Both the position numbers and the translations under genes were made by a program. From contig NZ_MBFM01000003.1 in assembly GCF_001696715.1 (NCBI RefSeq), positions 572,431 through 636,430 of the forward strand: a stretch of 64,000 bases of DNA, given 5' to 3'. This document shows positions 44,555 through 53,822 of this stretch, in pieces. The notes under the pieces are model-generated. The model was not told the DNA's origin. It did no database searches and saw only the letters and a program-made list of their open reading frames with translations. The stretch comes from Thauera phenolivorans. GTDB taxonomy: Bacteria; Pseudomonadota; Gammaproteobacteria; Burkholderiales; Rhodocyclaceae. Each line of letters begins with the position of its first letter. Within the stretch, counting starts at the first letter, position 1.

Positions 44555-46449
44555 AGCTGGTAGTCCAGCTTGAGGCGCAGCTGGAGCTTGCGCGCCTGAC
44601 GGAAGGCCTCCTTCAGGATGCGGCGGTCCAGTTCGTTGAGCGTGTCGGGGTCGATCCTGTTGTCGCGCGTCGTGCCGTCCTCGCTCTCGAGGTGCTGGGA
44701 CCGCAGGCGCAGCATCTGGATGAAGTGGAAGCCGTCGACCATCGCCGCCACCTCGTCGGCGGACACCCCGCTCTTGCTCACCGACTGGCGCAGCCGCTCG
44801 ACGGTGCTGCTCGACTCGATGCCGATGCGCAGGGCGAAGATGCGTGCGGCGTCCACGAACAGGCGCGCGCCCGACTTCTTGAGGTCGATCGTGCCGTCTT
44901 CCTCGAGCACGAAATCGCGGATGCGGCCGAGCGGCGGCGGCGCCTTCAGCGCGTTGCTCGCCATCAGCCGCAGGAAGTTGGGGTTGGCCCGCGTCATCTT
45001 GTTGAGGCTGCGCCGCAGCTGATGGCCGAGGCGCTCGTTGCCATGGAGCACGCGGAAATCGAAGAAGATCGAGGCGTTGAGCAGGGCTTGCGGGTCGGGT
45101 TCGTTGATCCACGCGGCGAAGCGGTTCTTCCATTGCTCGAGAGTGAGGCAGAGCTCGGGATTGCTGGCCATGATGTTGCCCTTGCACAGCGGGAAGCCGC
45201 AGGCGGCAAGGCCCTCGTTGACCTCGCGCGCGAAGTCGATCAGGCGGATCCGGATCGGCTCCGCGTCGCGCAGCTCGGGGCACTGCCAGACGATCCCGTT
45301 GTCCTGGTCGGTGGAGAGCGTCTGCTCGTGCCTGCCCTCCGAGCCGAAGGCGAACCAGGCGAAGTCGATGCCGTAGAGCTCGTGGTGCTCGAGCGCGAGA
45401 GCGATGACGCGGCGAGTGAGCGCGTCGTTGAGCGCCGAGATGAACTGCGTCAACTGTTCCGCACCGACACCTTGCGCGATCAGATTGAGTGCGAGCTGAC
45501 GGATGTCGCCGCTCGCACGTTGCAGGGTCGCGATGTCCTGGGCGCTGTCGATGCCGGCGCGAATCTGGCGCAGGCTGGTGCGCTGCAGCGAGAAGAGGTC
45601 GCGCTCGGAGACGATGCCGCGCAGGCGGTCGTCGTTGTCCACCACGAGCAGGTGGCTGATGCCGTGGGTCGCCATCGCGAGCGCGGCATCGTAGGCCGAG
45701 GCGCTCGCCGGCAGCTGATGCGGGTTGGCGGTCATTACCTCGGCGATCGGCCGCGTGAGGTCGAAGCCAGGCAGCACGATGCGCGGCAGCAGGTCGCTGC
45801 GGGTAAGGATGCCGATCGGCCGGCGGTCGTCGTCGGCGACCACCATGCTGCCCACGTGACGCTCGTTCATCATCTCCAGCGCGGCACGCGTGCTGGTGTC
45901 GGGGGTGACCCAGGCCGCCTCCTTGCCGATGAGCTGGCCGAGCGGCGTGGTCATCGTCTGCTGCTCGGCCGCGCGCTGCGAGAAGCTCGCCTGCAGCTGC
46001 TGGCGCGACTGGTTGAGGAGGGTGGCGATGTACTGGGTGCAGAAGCGGTGGAAGACCGGGCTCATCCGCACCAGCTCGTGGAACTCGTCGGCGCCGATCT
46101 GGAAACAGAAGCTGTCGTCGACCGCGACGTAGGCGTTGGTCGACGGCCGGTGCGCGGAGATCGCGCCGATCGGAAAGCATTCGCCCGGGCCGAGGGTGAT
46201 CGCGGTGTATTCGGTGACCGCGGTCGGACCGGTCTGGCGCGCCAGGATCTTGCCGCGCTGGACGATGAATAAGTGGCGCGGTTCGCCCATCGCTGGCGTC
46301 AGCAGCTCGCTGCCACGTGGATGGAAGGCGAGCACCGCGTGGCGGGCGAGATAGGCGAGCGCCTCGGGCTCCATCCCGTTGAACGGCGAGAAATGCTGCA
46401 GGAAGTCGGTGCTGGCGCCGACCAGCAGATCGGTAGCATTCTGGGCCAT
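44551..46449 (-). CDS. cNMP-binding, CBS-pair and DUF294 putative nucleotidyltransferase protein
   Basis: A 632-residue cytoplasmic protein. It has a cyclic-nucleotide-binding domain at about 15-140 (LFIVQRGKILARQ), a CBS pair at about 165-285 (HVGSMVVADDDRRPIGILTRSDLLP, GISHLLVVDNDDRLRGIVSERDL), and a DUF294 nucleotidyltransferase domain with GSEGRHEQTLSTDQDNGIV at about 355-375. A DUF294 C-terminal domain follows. It is thought to sense nucleotides and modify an unknown target. It is translationally coupled to the exonuclease-like gene. Confidence 0.9.
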   Translation of the reverse strand: MAQNATDLLVGASTDFLQHFSPFNGMEPEALAYLARHAVLAFHPRGSELLTPAMGEPRHLFIVQRGKILARQTGPTAVTEYTAITLGPGECFPIGAISAHRPSTNAYVAVDDSFCFQIGADEFHELVRMSPVFHRFCTQYIATLLNQSRQQLQASFSQRAAEQQTMTTPLGQLIGKEAAWVTPDTSTRAALEMMNERHVGSMVVADDDRRPIGILTRSDLLPRIVLPGFDLTRPIAEVMTANPHQLPASASAYDAALAMATHGISHLLVVDNDDRLRGIVSERDLFSLQRTSLRQIRAGIDSAQDIATLQRASGDIRQLALNLIAQGVGAEQLTQFISALNDALTRRVIALALEHHELYGIDFAWFAFGSEGRHEQTLSTDQDNGIVWQCPELRDAEPIRIRLIDFAREVNEGLAACGFPLCKGNIMASNPELCLTLEQWKNRFAAWINEPDPQALLNASIFFDFRVLHGNERLGHQLRRSLNKMTRANPNFLRLMASNALKAPPPLGRIRDFVLEEDGTIDLKKSGARLFVDAARIFALRIGIESSSTVERLRQSVSKSGVSADEVAAMVDGFHFIQMLRLRSQHLESEDGTTRDNRIDPDTLNELDRRILKEAFRQARKLQLRLKLDYQL

Positions 46450-46499
46450 GGTCTCGGGCTCGATCGGGGTGCGGAAGATTATAGGTGTGTCCGCGCCGC

Positions 46500-47987
46500 C
46501 TACAGCACCTCGGCGGCGTAATCGGCCAGGCGCGATCGCTCACCGCGCTGCAGGGTGATGTGGCCGGAGTGGGCCCAGCCCTTGAACCGGTCGACGACGA
46601 AGGTCAGGCCCGAGCTGCCCTCGGTGAGGTAGGGGGTGTCGATCTGCGCGATGTTGCCGAGGCAGATCACCTTGGTCCCCGGGCCGGCGCGGGTGATCAG
46701 CGTCTTCATCTGCTTGGGCGTGAGGTTCTGCGCCTCGTCGATGATCAGGAACTTGTTGAGGAAGGTGCGCCCGCGCATGAAGTTCAGGCTCTTGATCTTG
46801 ATCCGGCTGCGGATCAGGTCGCGGGTGGCGGCGCGCCCCCAGTCGCCGCCCTCGCCACCCTCGCCGGCGGCGCCGGTGAGGACGTCGAGGTTGTCCTCGA
46901 GCGCGCCCATCCACGGCGCCATCTTCTCTTCCTCGGTGCCGGGCAGGAAACCGATGTCCTCGCCCACCGGCACGGTGACGCGGGTCATGATGATCTCGCC
47001 GTAGCGCTTGATGTCGAGCACCTGGGTGATCGCCGAGGCGAGGGTCAGCAGGGTCTTGCCGGTGCCGGCCTGGCCGAGCAGGGTGACGAAATCGATCTCC
47101 GGGTTCATCAACAGGTTGAGCGCGAAGTTCTGCTCGCGGTTGCGCGCGGTGATGCCCCACACGTTGTTCTTTTGGTGGCTGTAGTCGATCAGCGTCTCGA
47201 GCACCACGCCGGCGCCGTCACGCTCCTTGACCCAGGCCTGGAACGGTGTCGGACCGTCCTGCCAGACGAACTCGTTGACCAGCAGAGTGCTCGCGAGCGG
47301 GCCGGTGAGCCCGTAGTAGGTGCGGCTCTCTTCCTTCCACGACTTCATGCCGCGTCCGTGGGTCTCCCAGAAGTCGGGCGGCAGCTCGACGCTGCCCGAG
47401 TACAGCAGGTCGGTGTCCTCGAGCACCTTGTCGTTGAAGTAATCCTGCGCGGCCAGACCCAGCGCGCGGGCCTTGATCCGCATGTTGATGTCCTTGGACA
47501 CCAGGATCACCGGTCGTTCGGGGTGGCGGCGGGCGAGGTGCATCAGCACCGCGAGGATCTGGTTGTCGCCGCGCGCGGTGGGCAGCGCGGGCGGCAGGGC
47601 GACGTCGATCGCCTCGGTCTGCAGGTAGAGGTGACCGGTGGCCTGGCCGCGCGAGGGGCCGTCGAGCGCGATGCCGGCCTCGATGCCGGTCGGCGACGAG
47701 CACACGATCTCGTCGAGCATGCGGCTCGCCTGGCGGGTGTTGCGCGCGACCTCGGTGGTGCCCTTCTTGTTGTTGTCCAGCTCCTCGAGGGTCATGATCG
47801 GCACGTAGAGGTCGTGCTCCTCGAAGCGGTACAGGCTGGTCGGGTCGTGCATCAGCACGTTGGTGTCGAGGATGAACAGCTTCTTCGCCTCGCTCCCCGG
47901 CGGCGTGGCGGACTTGCGGCGGCGGCGGGCGGGGCTCCTGGGGGCAGCGTCGGCTTCGGTGATGGCGGCGGTCGTGGTGGCTGGCAT
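46500..47987 (-). CDS. PhoH family protein with N-terminal PIN domain (PhoH2 type)
   Basis: A 495-residue protein: a basic start, a PIN RNase domain at about 35-180 (KLFILDTNVLMHDPTSL; VPIMTLEELDNNKKG), and a PhoH ATPase domain at about 250-495. Walker A is GQAGTGKTLLT and Walker B FLIIDEAQNLTPKQMKTLI. PhoH2 proteins act as RNA helicase/ribonucleases. The ATG at 47985-47987 gives a normal N-terminus. It lies 71 bp downstream of bcp on the same strand. Confidence 0.92.
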   Translation of the reverse strand: MPATTTAAITEADAAPRSPARRRRKSATPPGSEAKKLFILDTNVLMHDPTSLYRFEEHDLYVPIMTLEELDNNKKGTTEVARNTRQASRMLDEIVCSSPTGIEAGIALDGPSRGQATGHLYLQTEAIDVALPPALPTARGDNQILAVLMHLARRHPERPVILVSKDINMRIKARALGLAAQDYFNDKVLEDTDLLYSGSVELPPDFWETHGRGMKSWKEESRTYYGLTGPLASTLLVNEFVWQDGPTPFQAWVKERDGAGVVLETLIDYSHQKNNVWGITARNREQNFALNLLMNPEIDFVTLLGQAGTGKTLLTLASAITQVLDIKRYGEIIMTRVTVPVGEDIGFLPGTEEEKMAPWMGALEDNLDVLTGAAGEGGEGGDWGRAATRDLIRSRIKIKSLNFMRGRTFLNKFLIIDEAQNLTPKQMKTLITRAGPGTKVICLGNIAQIDTPYLTEGSSGLTFVVDRFKGWAHSGHITLQRGERSRLADYAAEVL

Positions 47988-48058
47988 GAGCGTGTCCGGC
48001 AGCTGGGGAAACCGCCCTCGGCGGGCGGCCTGGGGGAGCGGATCGTGGGGCTTGCGAA

Positions 48059-48514
48059 CTACAGCGAGCGCACCGCGGCGAGGACCTCGTCGACATGACC
48101 GGCGACCTTCACGCCACGCCATTCGCGCGCGATGCCGCCGCTGGCGTCGATCAGGAAGGTGCTGCGCTCGATGCCGCGCACCTGCTTGCCGTACATGTTC
48201 TTGAGCTTCATCACGCCGAAGGCCTCGCAGGCGACTTCCTCGGGATCGGAGATGAGCTCGAACGGCAGCTCCAGCTTCGCCTTGAAGTTCTCGTGGCTCT
48301 TCAGGCTGTCGCGGCTGATGCCGAAGACCTCGCAACCGGCCTCGACGAAGGCGGCGTGCTGCGTGCCGAAGTCGCGGCTCTCGTTGGTGCAGCCCGGCGT
48401 GTTGTCCTTCGGATAGAAATACAGCACCACCTTGCTGCCGCGCAGCGCGGACAGGGTGATACTGCGGTTACCGGTGGCGGGCAGGGTGAAATCGGGCGCG
48501 AGCGCGGTGGTCAT
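48059..48514 (-). CDS. bcp: Thioredoxin-dependent peroxiredoxin Bcp
   Basis: A 151-residue thiol peroxidase of the BCP/PrxQ class that reduces peroxides. The peroxidatic Cys is in YPKDNTPGCTNESRDF near residue 42; a possible resolving Cys is nearby (EAGCEVFGIS). AhpC/TSA fold and length are typical. It precedes the phoH gene on the same strand. Confidence 0.95.
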   Translation of the reverse strand: MTTALAPDFTLPATGNRSITLSALRGSKVVLYFYPKDNTPGCTNESRDFGTQHAAFVEAGCEVFGISRDSLKSHENFKAKLELPFELISDPEEVACEAFGVMKLKNMYGKQVRGIERSTFLIDASGGIAREWRGVKVAGHVDEVLAAVRSL

Positions 48515-48596
48515 GGTGTCTCCTGTCGTCTTGCGGCCAGCCTACCGGATGCGCCGATGGCGGACAACAGATGCGCCCGCCCGGGGACACGCGCCT

Positions 48597-48977
48597 TCAG
48601 CGCGGCGGATCGAACAGCAGCGCCGCGGCCACCGAGCGGCCTTCGCCGACGAGGATGTTGTAAGTGCGGCAGGCGGCGGCGAGGTCCATCGCCTCGAAGC
48701 CGATGCGGGCGTCGATCAGCGGTCGCAGCAGGACCGGCGCGGGGAAGCGCTGGCGGCGGCCGGTGCCGATCAGCACGATCTCGACGCCGAGCGCACGCAC
48801 CGCCTCGAAATCATCCGCCGACAGCGCGTCGAAGCCGCCGCTCGCCCAGCCGCCGACGACCTCGCCGGCGGTGACCAGCAGATTGCCCTCATGGCGCACC
48901 TTGTTGATCAGCACGTGGTCCTCACCGTAGCCGGTGATGATGTTGGTGTTGGCGTTGTTGTCGAGGTGGAGCTTCAT
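48597..48977 (-). CDS. Mth938-like domain protein (DUF498)
   Basis: A 126-residue small protein of the Mth938/DUF498 family (NDUFAF3-like), with no settled bacterial role. Family text: NIITGYGEDHVLINKVRHEGNLLVT near residue 12, VEIVLIGTGRRQRFPAPVL near residue 65, and AACRTYNILVGEGRSVAAALLF at the end. It is divergent from alaA and 82 bp upstream of bcp on the same strand. Confidence 0.82.
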   Translation of the reverse strand: MKLHLDNNANTNIITGYGEDHVLINKVRHEGNLLVTAGEVVGGWASGGFDALSADDFEAVRALGVEIVLIGTGRRQRFPAPVLLRPLIDARIGFEAMDLAAACRTYNILVGEGRSVAAALLFDPPR

Positions 48978-49058
48978 GGCGCAGAGGGCGGGAGGACCGC
49001 CTGGAAGTGGAGGGCGGAGCCGTCCGGCTGCAAATTGCGGCAGTGCGGCGAGGGGGCT

Positions 49059-49072
49059 AAGATTACAATCTT
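49059..49072 (+). promoter_or_regulatory. Palindrome containing a -10-like hexamer before alaA
   Basis: AAGATTACAATCTT is a perfect inverted repeat with a 2-base centre and contains TACAAT (49064-49069), a good -10. It is 59 bp before the alaA ATG in an otherwise GC-rich gap. It may be the promoter of the alaA-hom operon and an operator; no clear -35 is seen. Confidence 0.4.
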
Positions 49073-49130
49073 TTGTGGCGGACGTGGCCCTTGCCCGTCC
49101 ATTCCCCCTCGGCGATCAGGACGACCCAAG

Positions 49131-50453
49131 ATGAAAGTGGTGAAGACTCTGGAACTTGCAGCGGCAGCACCGGAACCGGCGCGCGAGGCCGAGGCCGCAG
49201 CCGCCGGCGGGGGGGCGGGGTCCGGCAGGCGGCAGGTGCGCAAGTCCGCCAAGCTCGCCGAGGTCTGCTACGACATTCGCGGCCCGGTGCTCACGCGTGC
49301 CAAACAGATGGAGGACGAGGGCCACCAGATCATCAAGCTCAACATCGGCAACCTCGCAGCCTTCGGCTTCGATTCGCCCGAAGAGATCCAGATGGACATG
49401 ATCCGCAACCTGCCCAACGCGGCAGGCTACTCGGAGTCCAAGGGGATCTTCTCGGCGCGCAAGGCGGTGATGCACTACACCCAGGAGAAGGGCATCAAGG
49501 GCGTCGGCATCGAGGACATCTACATCGGCAACGGGGTCTCCGAGCTGATCGTGATGGCGATGAACGCGCTGCTCGACGCCGGCGACGAGGTGCTGGTGCC
49601 GGCCCCCGACTACCCGCTGTGGACCGCGGCGGTGAGCCTGTCTGGCGGCAAGCCGGTGCATTACCTGTGCGACGAGGCCAAGGGCTGGATGCCCGACGTC
49701 GAGGACATGCGCGCCCGGATCACGCCGAGCACCCGGGCGATCGTCATCATCAACCCGAACAACCCGACCGGCGCGGTGTATCCGGACGAGGTGCTCCGGC
49801 AGATCGTCGAGCTCGCGCGCGAGCACGACCTGATCCTGTATGCCGACGAGGTGTACGACAAGGTCCTGTACGACGGCATCGAGCACACCTCGGTCGCCTC
49901 GCTGTCGGAGGACGTGCTCACCATCATCTTCAACGGCCTGTCCAAGAACTACCGCTCCTGCGGCTATCGCGCCGGCTGGATGGTGGTCTGCGGCGACAAG
50001 CGGGGTGCGCAGGACTACATCGAGGGGCTCAACATGCTCGCCTCCATGCGGCTGTGCGCCAACGTCCCCGGCCAGTACGCGATCCAGACCGCGCTCGGCG
50101 GCTACCAGAGCATCGACGACCTCGTGGCCGAGGGCGGGCGCATGCGGCGCCAGCGCGACCTCGCGTGGGAGCTGATCACCGCGATTCCCGGCGTCAGCTG
50201 CGTCAAGCCGCAGGCGACGCTGTACATGTTTCCGCGCCTCGACCCCAAGGTCTATCCGATCGAGGACGACCAGGCCTTCGTCGCCGAGCTGCTCGAGGCC
50301 GAGCGCGTGCTGCTGGTGCAGGGCTCCGGCTTCAACTGGATCCATCCCGACCACTTCCGCCTCGTCTTCCTGCCGCACGAGGACAGGCTGCGCGAGGCGA
50401 TCGGCCGCATCGCCCGCTTCCTCGGGGGCTACCGTAAGCGCCACGGCACCTGA
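49131..50453 (+). CDS. alaA: Pyridoxal phosphate-dependent aminotransferase, AlaA type
   Basis: A 440-residue class I/II aminotransferase. The core closely follows E. coli AlaA (glutamate-pyruvate transaminase): YDIRGPVLTRAKQMEDEGHQIIKLN, GYSESKGIFSARKAVMHYTQEKG, PDYPLWTAAVSLSGGKPVHYL, and the PLP lysine in FNGLSKNYR. An Ala/Gly-rich N-terminal extension of about 35 residues is additional and probably disordered. hom follows with a 52-bp gap, the standard betaproteobacterial arrangement. Confidence 0.92.
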   Translation: MKVVKTLELAAAAPEPAREAEAAAAGGGAGSGRRQVRKSAKLAEVCYDIRGPVLTRAKQMEDEGHQIIKLNIGNLAAFGFDSPEEIQMDMIRNLPNAAGYSESKGIFSARKAVMHYTQEKGIKGVGIEDIYIGNGVSELIVMAMNALLDAGDEVLVPAPDYPLWTAAVSLSGGKPVHYLCDEAKGWMPDVEDMRARITPSTRAIVIINPNNPTGAVYPDEVLRQIVELAREHDLILYADEVYDKVLYDGIEHTSVASLSEDVLTIIFNGLSKNYRSCGYRAGWMVVCGDKRGAQDYIEGLNMLASMRLCANVPGQYAIQTALGGYQSIDDLVAEGGRMRRQRDLAWELITAIPGVSCVKPQATLYMFPRLDPKVYPIEDDQAFVAELLEAERVLLVQGSGFNWIHPDHFRLVFLPHEDRLREAIGRIARFLGGYRKRHGT

Positions 50454-50505
50454 GCCGGGGCTGGTCGGACCGAACTTCAACGATTAATCCAATGGAACAA
50501 GCTGA

Positions 50506-51819
50506 ATGAAAGCGATCAATGTTGGCCTGCTCGGCATCGGCACCGTCGGTGGCGGCACCTTCACCGTGCTCAAGCGCAACGAGGAAGAGATCACCCGCCG
50601 TGCCGGACGTCCGATCCGCATCACCACCGTGGCCGACAAGAACCTCGAGCTCGCCCGCCGCGTGGCGGGCGAGGGTGTCAGGCTCAGCGACGATGCCTTC
50701 GCCGTCGTGGCCGACCCCGAGATCGACATCGTCATCGAGCTGATCGGCGGCTACGGCGTCGCCCGCGAGCTCGTGCTGAAGGCGATCGAGAACGGCAAGC
50801 ACGTGGTCACCGCCAACAAGGCGCTGCTCGCGGTGCATGGCAACGAGATCTTCGCCGCCGCGCAGAAGAAGGGCGTCATGGTCGCCTTCGAGGCGGCGGT
50901 GGCCGGCGGCATCCCGATCATCAAGGCGCTGCGCGAGGGCCTGTCGGCCAACCGCATCGACTGGCTCGCCGGCATCATCAACGGCACGACCAACTTCATA
51001 CTGTCCGAGATGCGCGACAAGGGCCTGTCCTTTGCCGCCGCGCTCAAGGAAGCCCAGGCGCTCGGCTATGCCGAGGCGGACCCGACCTTCGACATCGAGG
51101 GTGTCGACGCCGCGCACAAGGCGACGATCATGAGCGCGATCGCGTTCGGCATCCCGATGCAGTTCGACAAGGCCTACGTCGAGGGCATCACCCGGCTCGA
51201 GTCGATCGACATCGCCTACGCCGAACAGCTCGGCTATCGCATCAAGCTGCTCGGTATCGCCAAGCGGCGCGCCGACGTCGGCGGGGTGGAGCTGCGCGTG
51301 CATCCGACCCTGATTCCCGCCAAGCGCCTGATCGCCAACGTGGAAGGCGCGATGAACGCGGTGGTGGTCGAAGGCGACGCGGTCGGTACCACCCTCTATT
51401 ACGGCAAGGGCGCGGGCGCCGAGCCGACCGCCTCGGCGGTGATCGCCGACCTGGTGGACGTCACCCGGCTACACACCGCCGACCCCGAGCATCGCGTGCC
51501 CCACCTCGCCTTCCAGCCCGACCAGGTCAAGGACGTCGGCGTGCTGCCGATCGAGGAGGTGATCACCTCCTACTACCTGCGCATGCGGGTGGAGGACAAG
51601 CGCGGTGCACTTGCCGACATCGCCCGCATCCTCGCCGACAGCCGGATTTCGATCAGCGCGCTGATCCAGAAGGAACCGGCCGCGGGCGAGAGCTACACCG
51701 ACATCATCATGCTGACGCACGAGACGGTGGAGAAGAACGCGATCGCGGCGATCGGCCGTATCGAGGCCTTGCCCGTGGTCAGCGGCAAGGTCGTCCGGCT
51801 GCGGCTGGAGAACCTCTGA
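50506..51819 (+). CDS. hom: Homoserine dehydrogenase
   Basis: A 437-residue NAD(P)-dependent enzyme that reduces aspartate semialdehyde to homoserine for threonine and methionine. The N-terminal Rossmann motif GLLGIGTVGGGTF is at about residues 5-17, the catalytic region INGTTNFILSEM near residue 160, and a C-terminal ACT domain (about 350-430) gives allosteric control. The AATGAAAG start at 50506 is clear. thrC, its usual neighbour, is 5.7 kb away. Confidence 0.97.
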   Translation: MKAINVGLLGIGTVGGGTFTVLKRNEEEITRRAGRPIRITTVADKNLELARRVAGEGVRLSDDAFAVVADPEIDIVIELIGGYGVARELVLKAIENGKHVVTANKALLAVHGNEIFAAAQKKGVMVAFEAAVAGGIPIIKALREGLSANRIDWLAGIINGTTNFILSEMRDKGLSFAAALKEAQALGYAEADPTFDIEGVDAAHKATIMSAIAFGIPMQFDKAYVEGITRLESIDIAYAEQLGYRIKLLGIAKRRADVGGVELRVHPTLIPAKRLIANVEGAMNAVVVEGDAVGTTLYYGKGAGAEPTASAVIADLVDVTRLHTADPEHRVPHLAFQPDQVKDVGVLPIEEVITSYYLRMRVEDKRGALADIARILADSRISISALIQKEPAAGESYTDIIMLTHETVEKNAIAAIGRIEALPVVSGKVVRLRLENL

Positions 51820-51845
51820 GCCGCTTCTGCGGACATTCCCGACGG

Positions 51846-51879
51846 GACCAAGGCCGCGCCGGAGGGTGCGGCCTTGGTC
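51846..51879 (+). terminator. Strong hairpin after hom
   Basis: A perfect 12-bp stem (51846-51857 with 51868-51879) with a 10-base loop starts 27 bp after the hom stop. No T tract follows, so it may be a barrier or processing signal rather than a full intrinsic terminator. It separates hom from the pyruvyl-transferase gene. Confidence 0.6.
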
Positions 51880-51903
51880 GTCTACGGTGAGGAGGATGCG
51901 GGG

Positions 51904-53016
51904 ATGCCGCCGAGGCTGATCCTGTTCGGCGCTTTCGATCGCCACAATTTCGGCGACCTGTTGCTCGGCCACTGCGCCCTGGCCGCGCGGCCGGGGCGTG
52001 ACACGGTGTTCACCGGCCTGGCGTCGCGCGACTTGCGCGCCTTCGATGGGCATCGGGTGCGAGCCCTGGCGGAGGTCGTCGCCGATTTCCAGGGCGAGGC
52101 GGCGGACTTCGTGCACGTCGGCGGCGAGCTGCTCACCACCACCGCCTGGGAGGCGGCGGTGATGCTGCAGTCGCCGGAGGCGGCGCGCGCGGCGCTTGCC
52201 GCCTACGATCGTCAGCCGATCGCGCGCGAGGCCTGGGCCAGACGCGTTCTCGATTGTCCGCGGCGGCTGCCCTATCTGGTTTCGGCCGGGGCGCTGCCAC
52301 CACGCTGGCGCGTGCATTTCGATGCAGTGGGCGGAAGCGGCTTTGCCGGCCTGGCGGCGGAGCTGCAGGCGGAGGCGCTCGCCGCGCTGCGCGGCGCGGC
52401 GACGTTCAGCGTGCGCGACCGGGTGACGCGCGACGCCCTCGCGGCGGCAGGACTCGATGCGCGGCTCGTGCCCGACCCGGCGCAGCGTACGCGCGAGCGC
52501 TTTGGCCAGCTCATCGAGGCGCGCACCGCCGCGGGCGAGCTGGCAGCCCTGCGGGCGCGCATGCCGGACTGGATCGCCGTCCAGATCGCCGCCGCCTGGG
52601 GTGACGACGCCACGCTTGCGCGCTTGGCGCAGGCGGTGGTGGGGCTCGCACGCGATCGCGGGACGGGCGTGGTGCTGTTTCGGGCCGGGCTCGCGCCCTG
52701 GCACGACGATGGCGAGGTGCTCGACCGGCTTGCGGCGCAGATTGCCGTGGCAGCGCCGGCGTTGCCGTTGGCGCGACTCGCTTCTGTCGCGGTGTTCGAC
52801 ATCTGCGGCCTGCTCGCGCAGGCGCGCGGCTACCTGGGAACCAGCCTGCACGGCTGGATCGTCGCGCGCAGCTTCGGCGTGCCGGCGCGGTGCCTGGTGG
52901 AGGGCGCCGGCGCCAAGGCGGCCTGCTACATCGATACCTGGAATCCGGACGTCGTGCCCGGATGGGTGACGCTGGACGGGCTCGAGCGCGGTGAGGGCAC
53001 CTTCGACGAAGCCTGA
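51904..53016 (+). CDS. Polysaccharide pyruvyl transferase family protein
   Basis: A 370-residue protein of the PF04230 family, which adds pyruvate ketals to sugars of exopolysaccharides or teichoic acids. FGAFDRHNFGDLLLGHCAL near residue 7, HVGGELLTTTAWE near residue 70, and GTSLHGWIVARSFGVPARCLVEG near residue 315 are typical. The ATG at 51904 has GGAGG 8 bases upstream. No other polysaccharide genes lie nearby. The sugar substrate is unknown. Confidence 0.78.
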   Translation: MPPRLILFGAFDRHNFGDLLLGHCALAARPGRDTVFTGLASRDLRAFDGHRVRALAEVVADFQGEAADFVHVGGELLTTTAWEAAVMLQSPEAARAALAAYDRQPIAREAWARRVLDCPRRLPYLVSAGALPPRWRVHFDAVGGSGFAGLAAELQAEALAALRGAATFSVRDRVTRDALAAAGLDARLVPDPAQRTRERFGQLIEARTAAGELAALRARMPDWIAVQIAAAWGDDATLARLAQAVVGLARDRGTGVVLFRAGLAPWHDDGEVLDRLAAQIAVAAPALPLARLASVAVFDICGLLAQARGYLGTSLHGWIVARSFGVPARCLVEGAGAKAACYIDTWNPDVVPGWVTLDGLERGEGTFDEA

Positions 53017-53076
53017 TCGGTCACGACGGCGCTAGACTTGCGGTCTTGTACCCAACTTCGTCATGGAGCGTTGCCG

Positions 53077-53772
53077 ATGTCAGAGTCGATGTCCCGTCCG
53101 CCGTCCTGCACGCTCGAGCAGCTCTTCGTCGGCGGCCTGCGCCCGCTGCCGCCCGAGGGCCAGGCCACCGGCATCTTCAAGACGGCGACCGTGGCGCCGG
53201 TCCGTCTCGGCTTCGAGGGCCTGGACGGCGACCGCCATGGCGACCCGCGCCATCACGGCGGCGCCGAGAAGGCGCTTCACCAGTATCCCGCCGGGCACTA
53301 TCGCGTGCTCGCCGCCCGCTTCCCGGAGATCGCCGACCTGCTGGTGCCCGGGGTGCTCGGCGAAAACGTCTCCACTACCGGCATGGACGAGCACGTCGCG
53401 TGCATCGGCGACATCTACCGCATCGGCGGCGCGACCGTGCAGCTCAGCCAGCCGCGCCAGCCGTGCTGGCGGATCAATCACCGCCTCGGCGTCGAAATGG
53501 CCTCACGTTTCGTTGCCGAAAACGGTTTGACCGGCTGGTACTACCGCGTGCTCGATGTCGGTCTGGTGGCATCCGGCGACGAGATCGTGCTGCTCGAGCG
53601 CCCGAACCCCGCCCTGACGCTTGCGCGCTACTGGCGCGCGATCAACGTGCATCGGCCCGACCCGGCCTTGCTGCGCGAGATCGCCGGCGCGCCGGGCCTC
53701 GCCGGCGACAAGGCGGCAAGGCTGCGCGATCGTGCCGACTGGCTCGACGGCAACCGGGCTGCATCCGCCTGA
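53077..53772 (+). CDS. MOSC domain protein (YiiM-like)
   Basis: A 231-residue protein with a MOSC domain related to molybdenum cofactor sulfurase C-termini. GLDGDRHGDPRHHGGAEKALHQY near residue 48 and VQLSQPRQPCWRINHRLG near residue 128, with the conserved Cys, place it with YiiM/YuaD proteins. These are linked to Moco-dependent N-hydroxylated compound reduction. The ATG at 53077 is chosen as the start before the domain. It is monocistronic or coupled to the downstream DUF3617 gene. Confidence 0.85.
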   Translation: MSESMSRPPSCTLEQLFVGGLRPLPPEGQATGIFKTATVAPVRLGFEGLDGDRHGDPRHHGGAEKALHQYPAGHYRVLAARFPEIADLLVPGVLGENVSTTGMDEHVACIGDIYRIGGATVQLSQPRQPCWRINHRLGVEMASRFVAENGLTGWYYRVLDVGLVASGDEIVLLERPNPALTLARYWRAINVHRPDPALLREIAGAPGLAGDKAARLRDRADWLDGNRAASA

Positions 53773-53822
53773 CTCGCGGATGGCGCTGGCGCGCCGGATC
53801 GACCCCCCCACAGGAACGCAAC

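Noticed and set aside
44551-46449. Toxin-antitoxin or defence role for the cNMP/CBS/DUF294 plus exonuclease pair
   Set aside because: The pair is long known as a widespread chromosomal combination in housekeeping context; nothing here points to defence.
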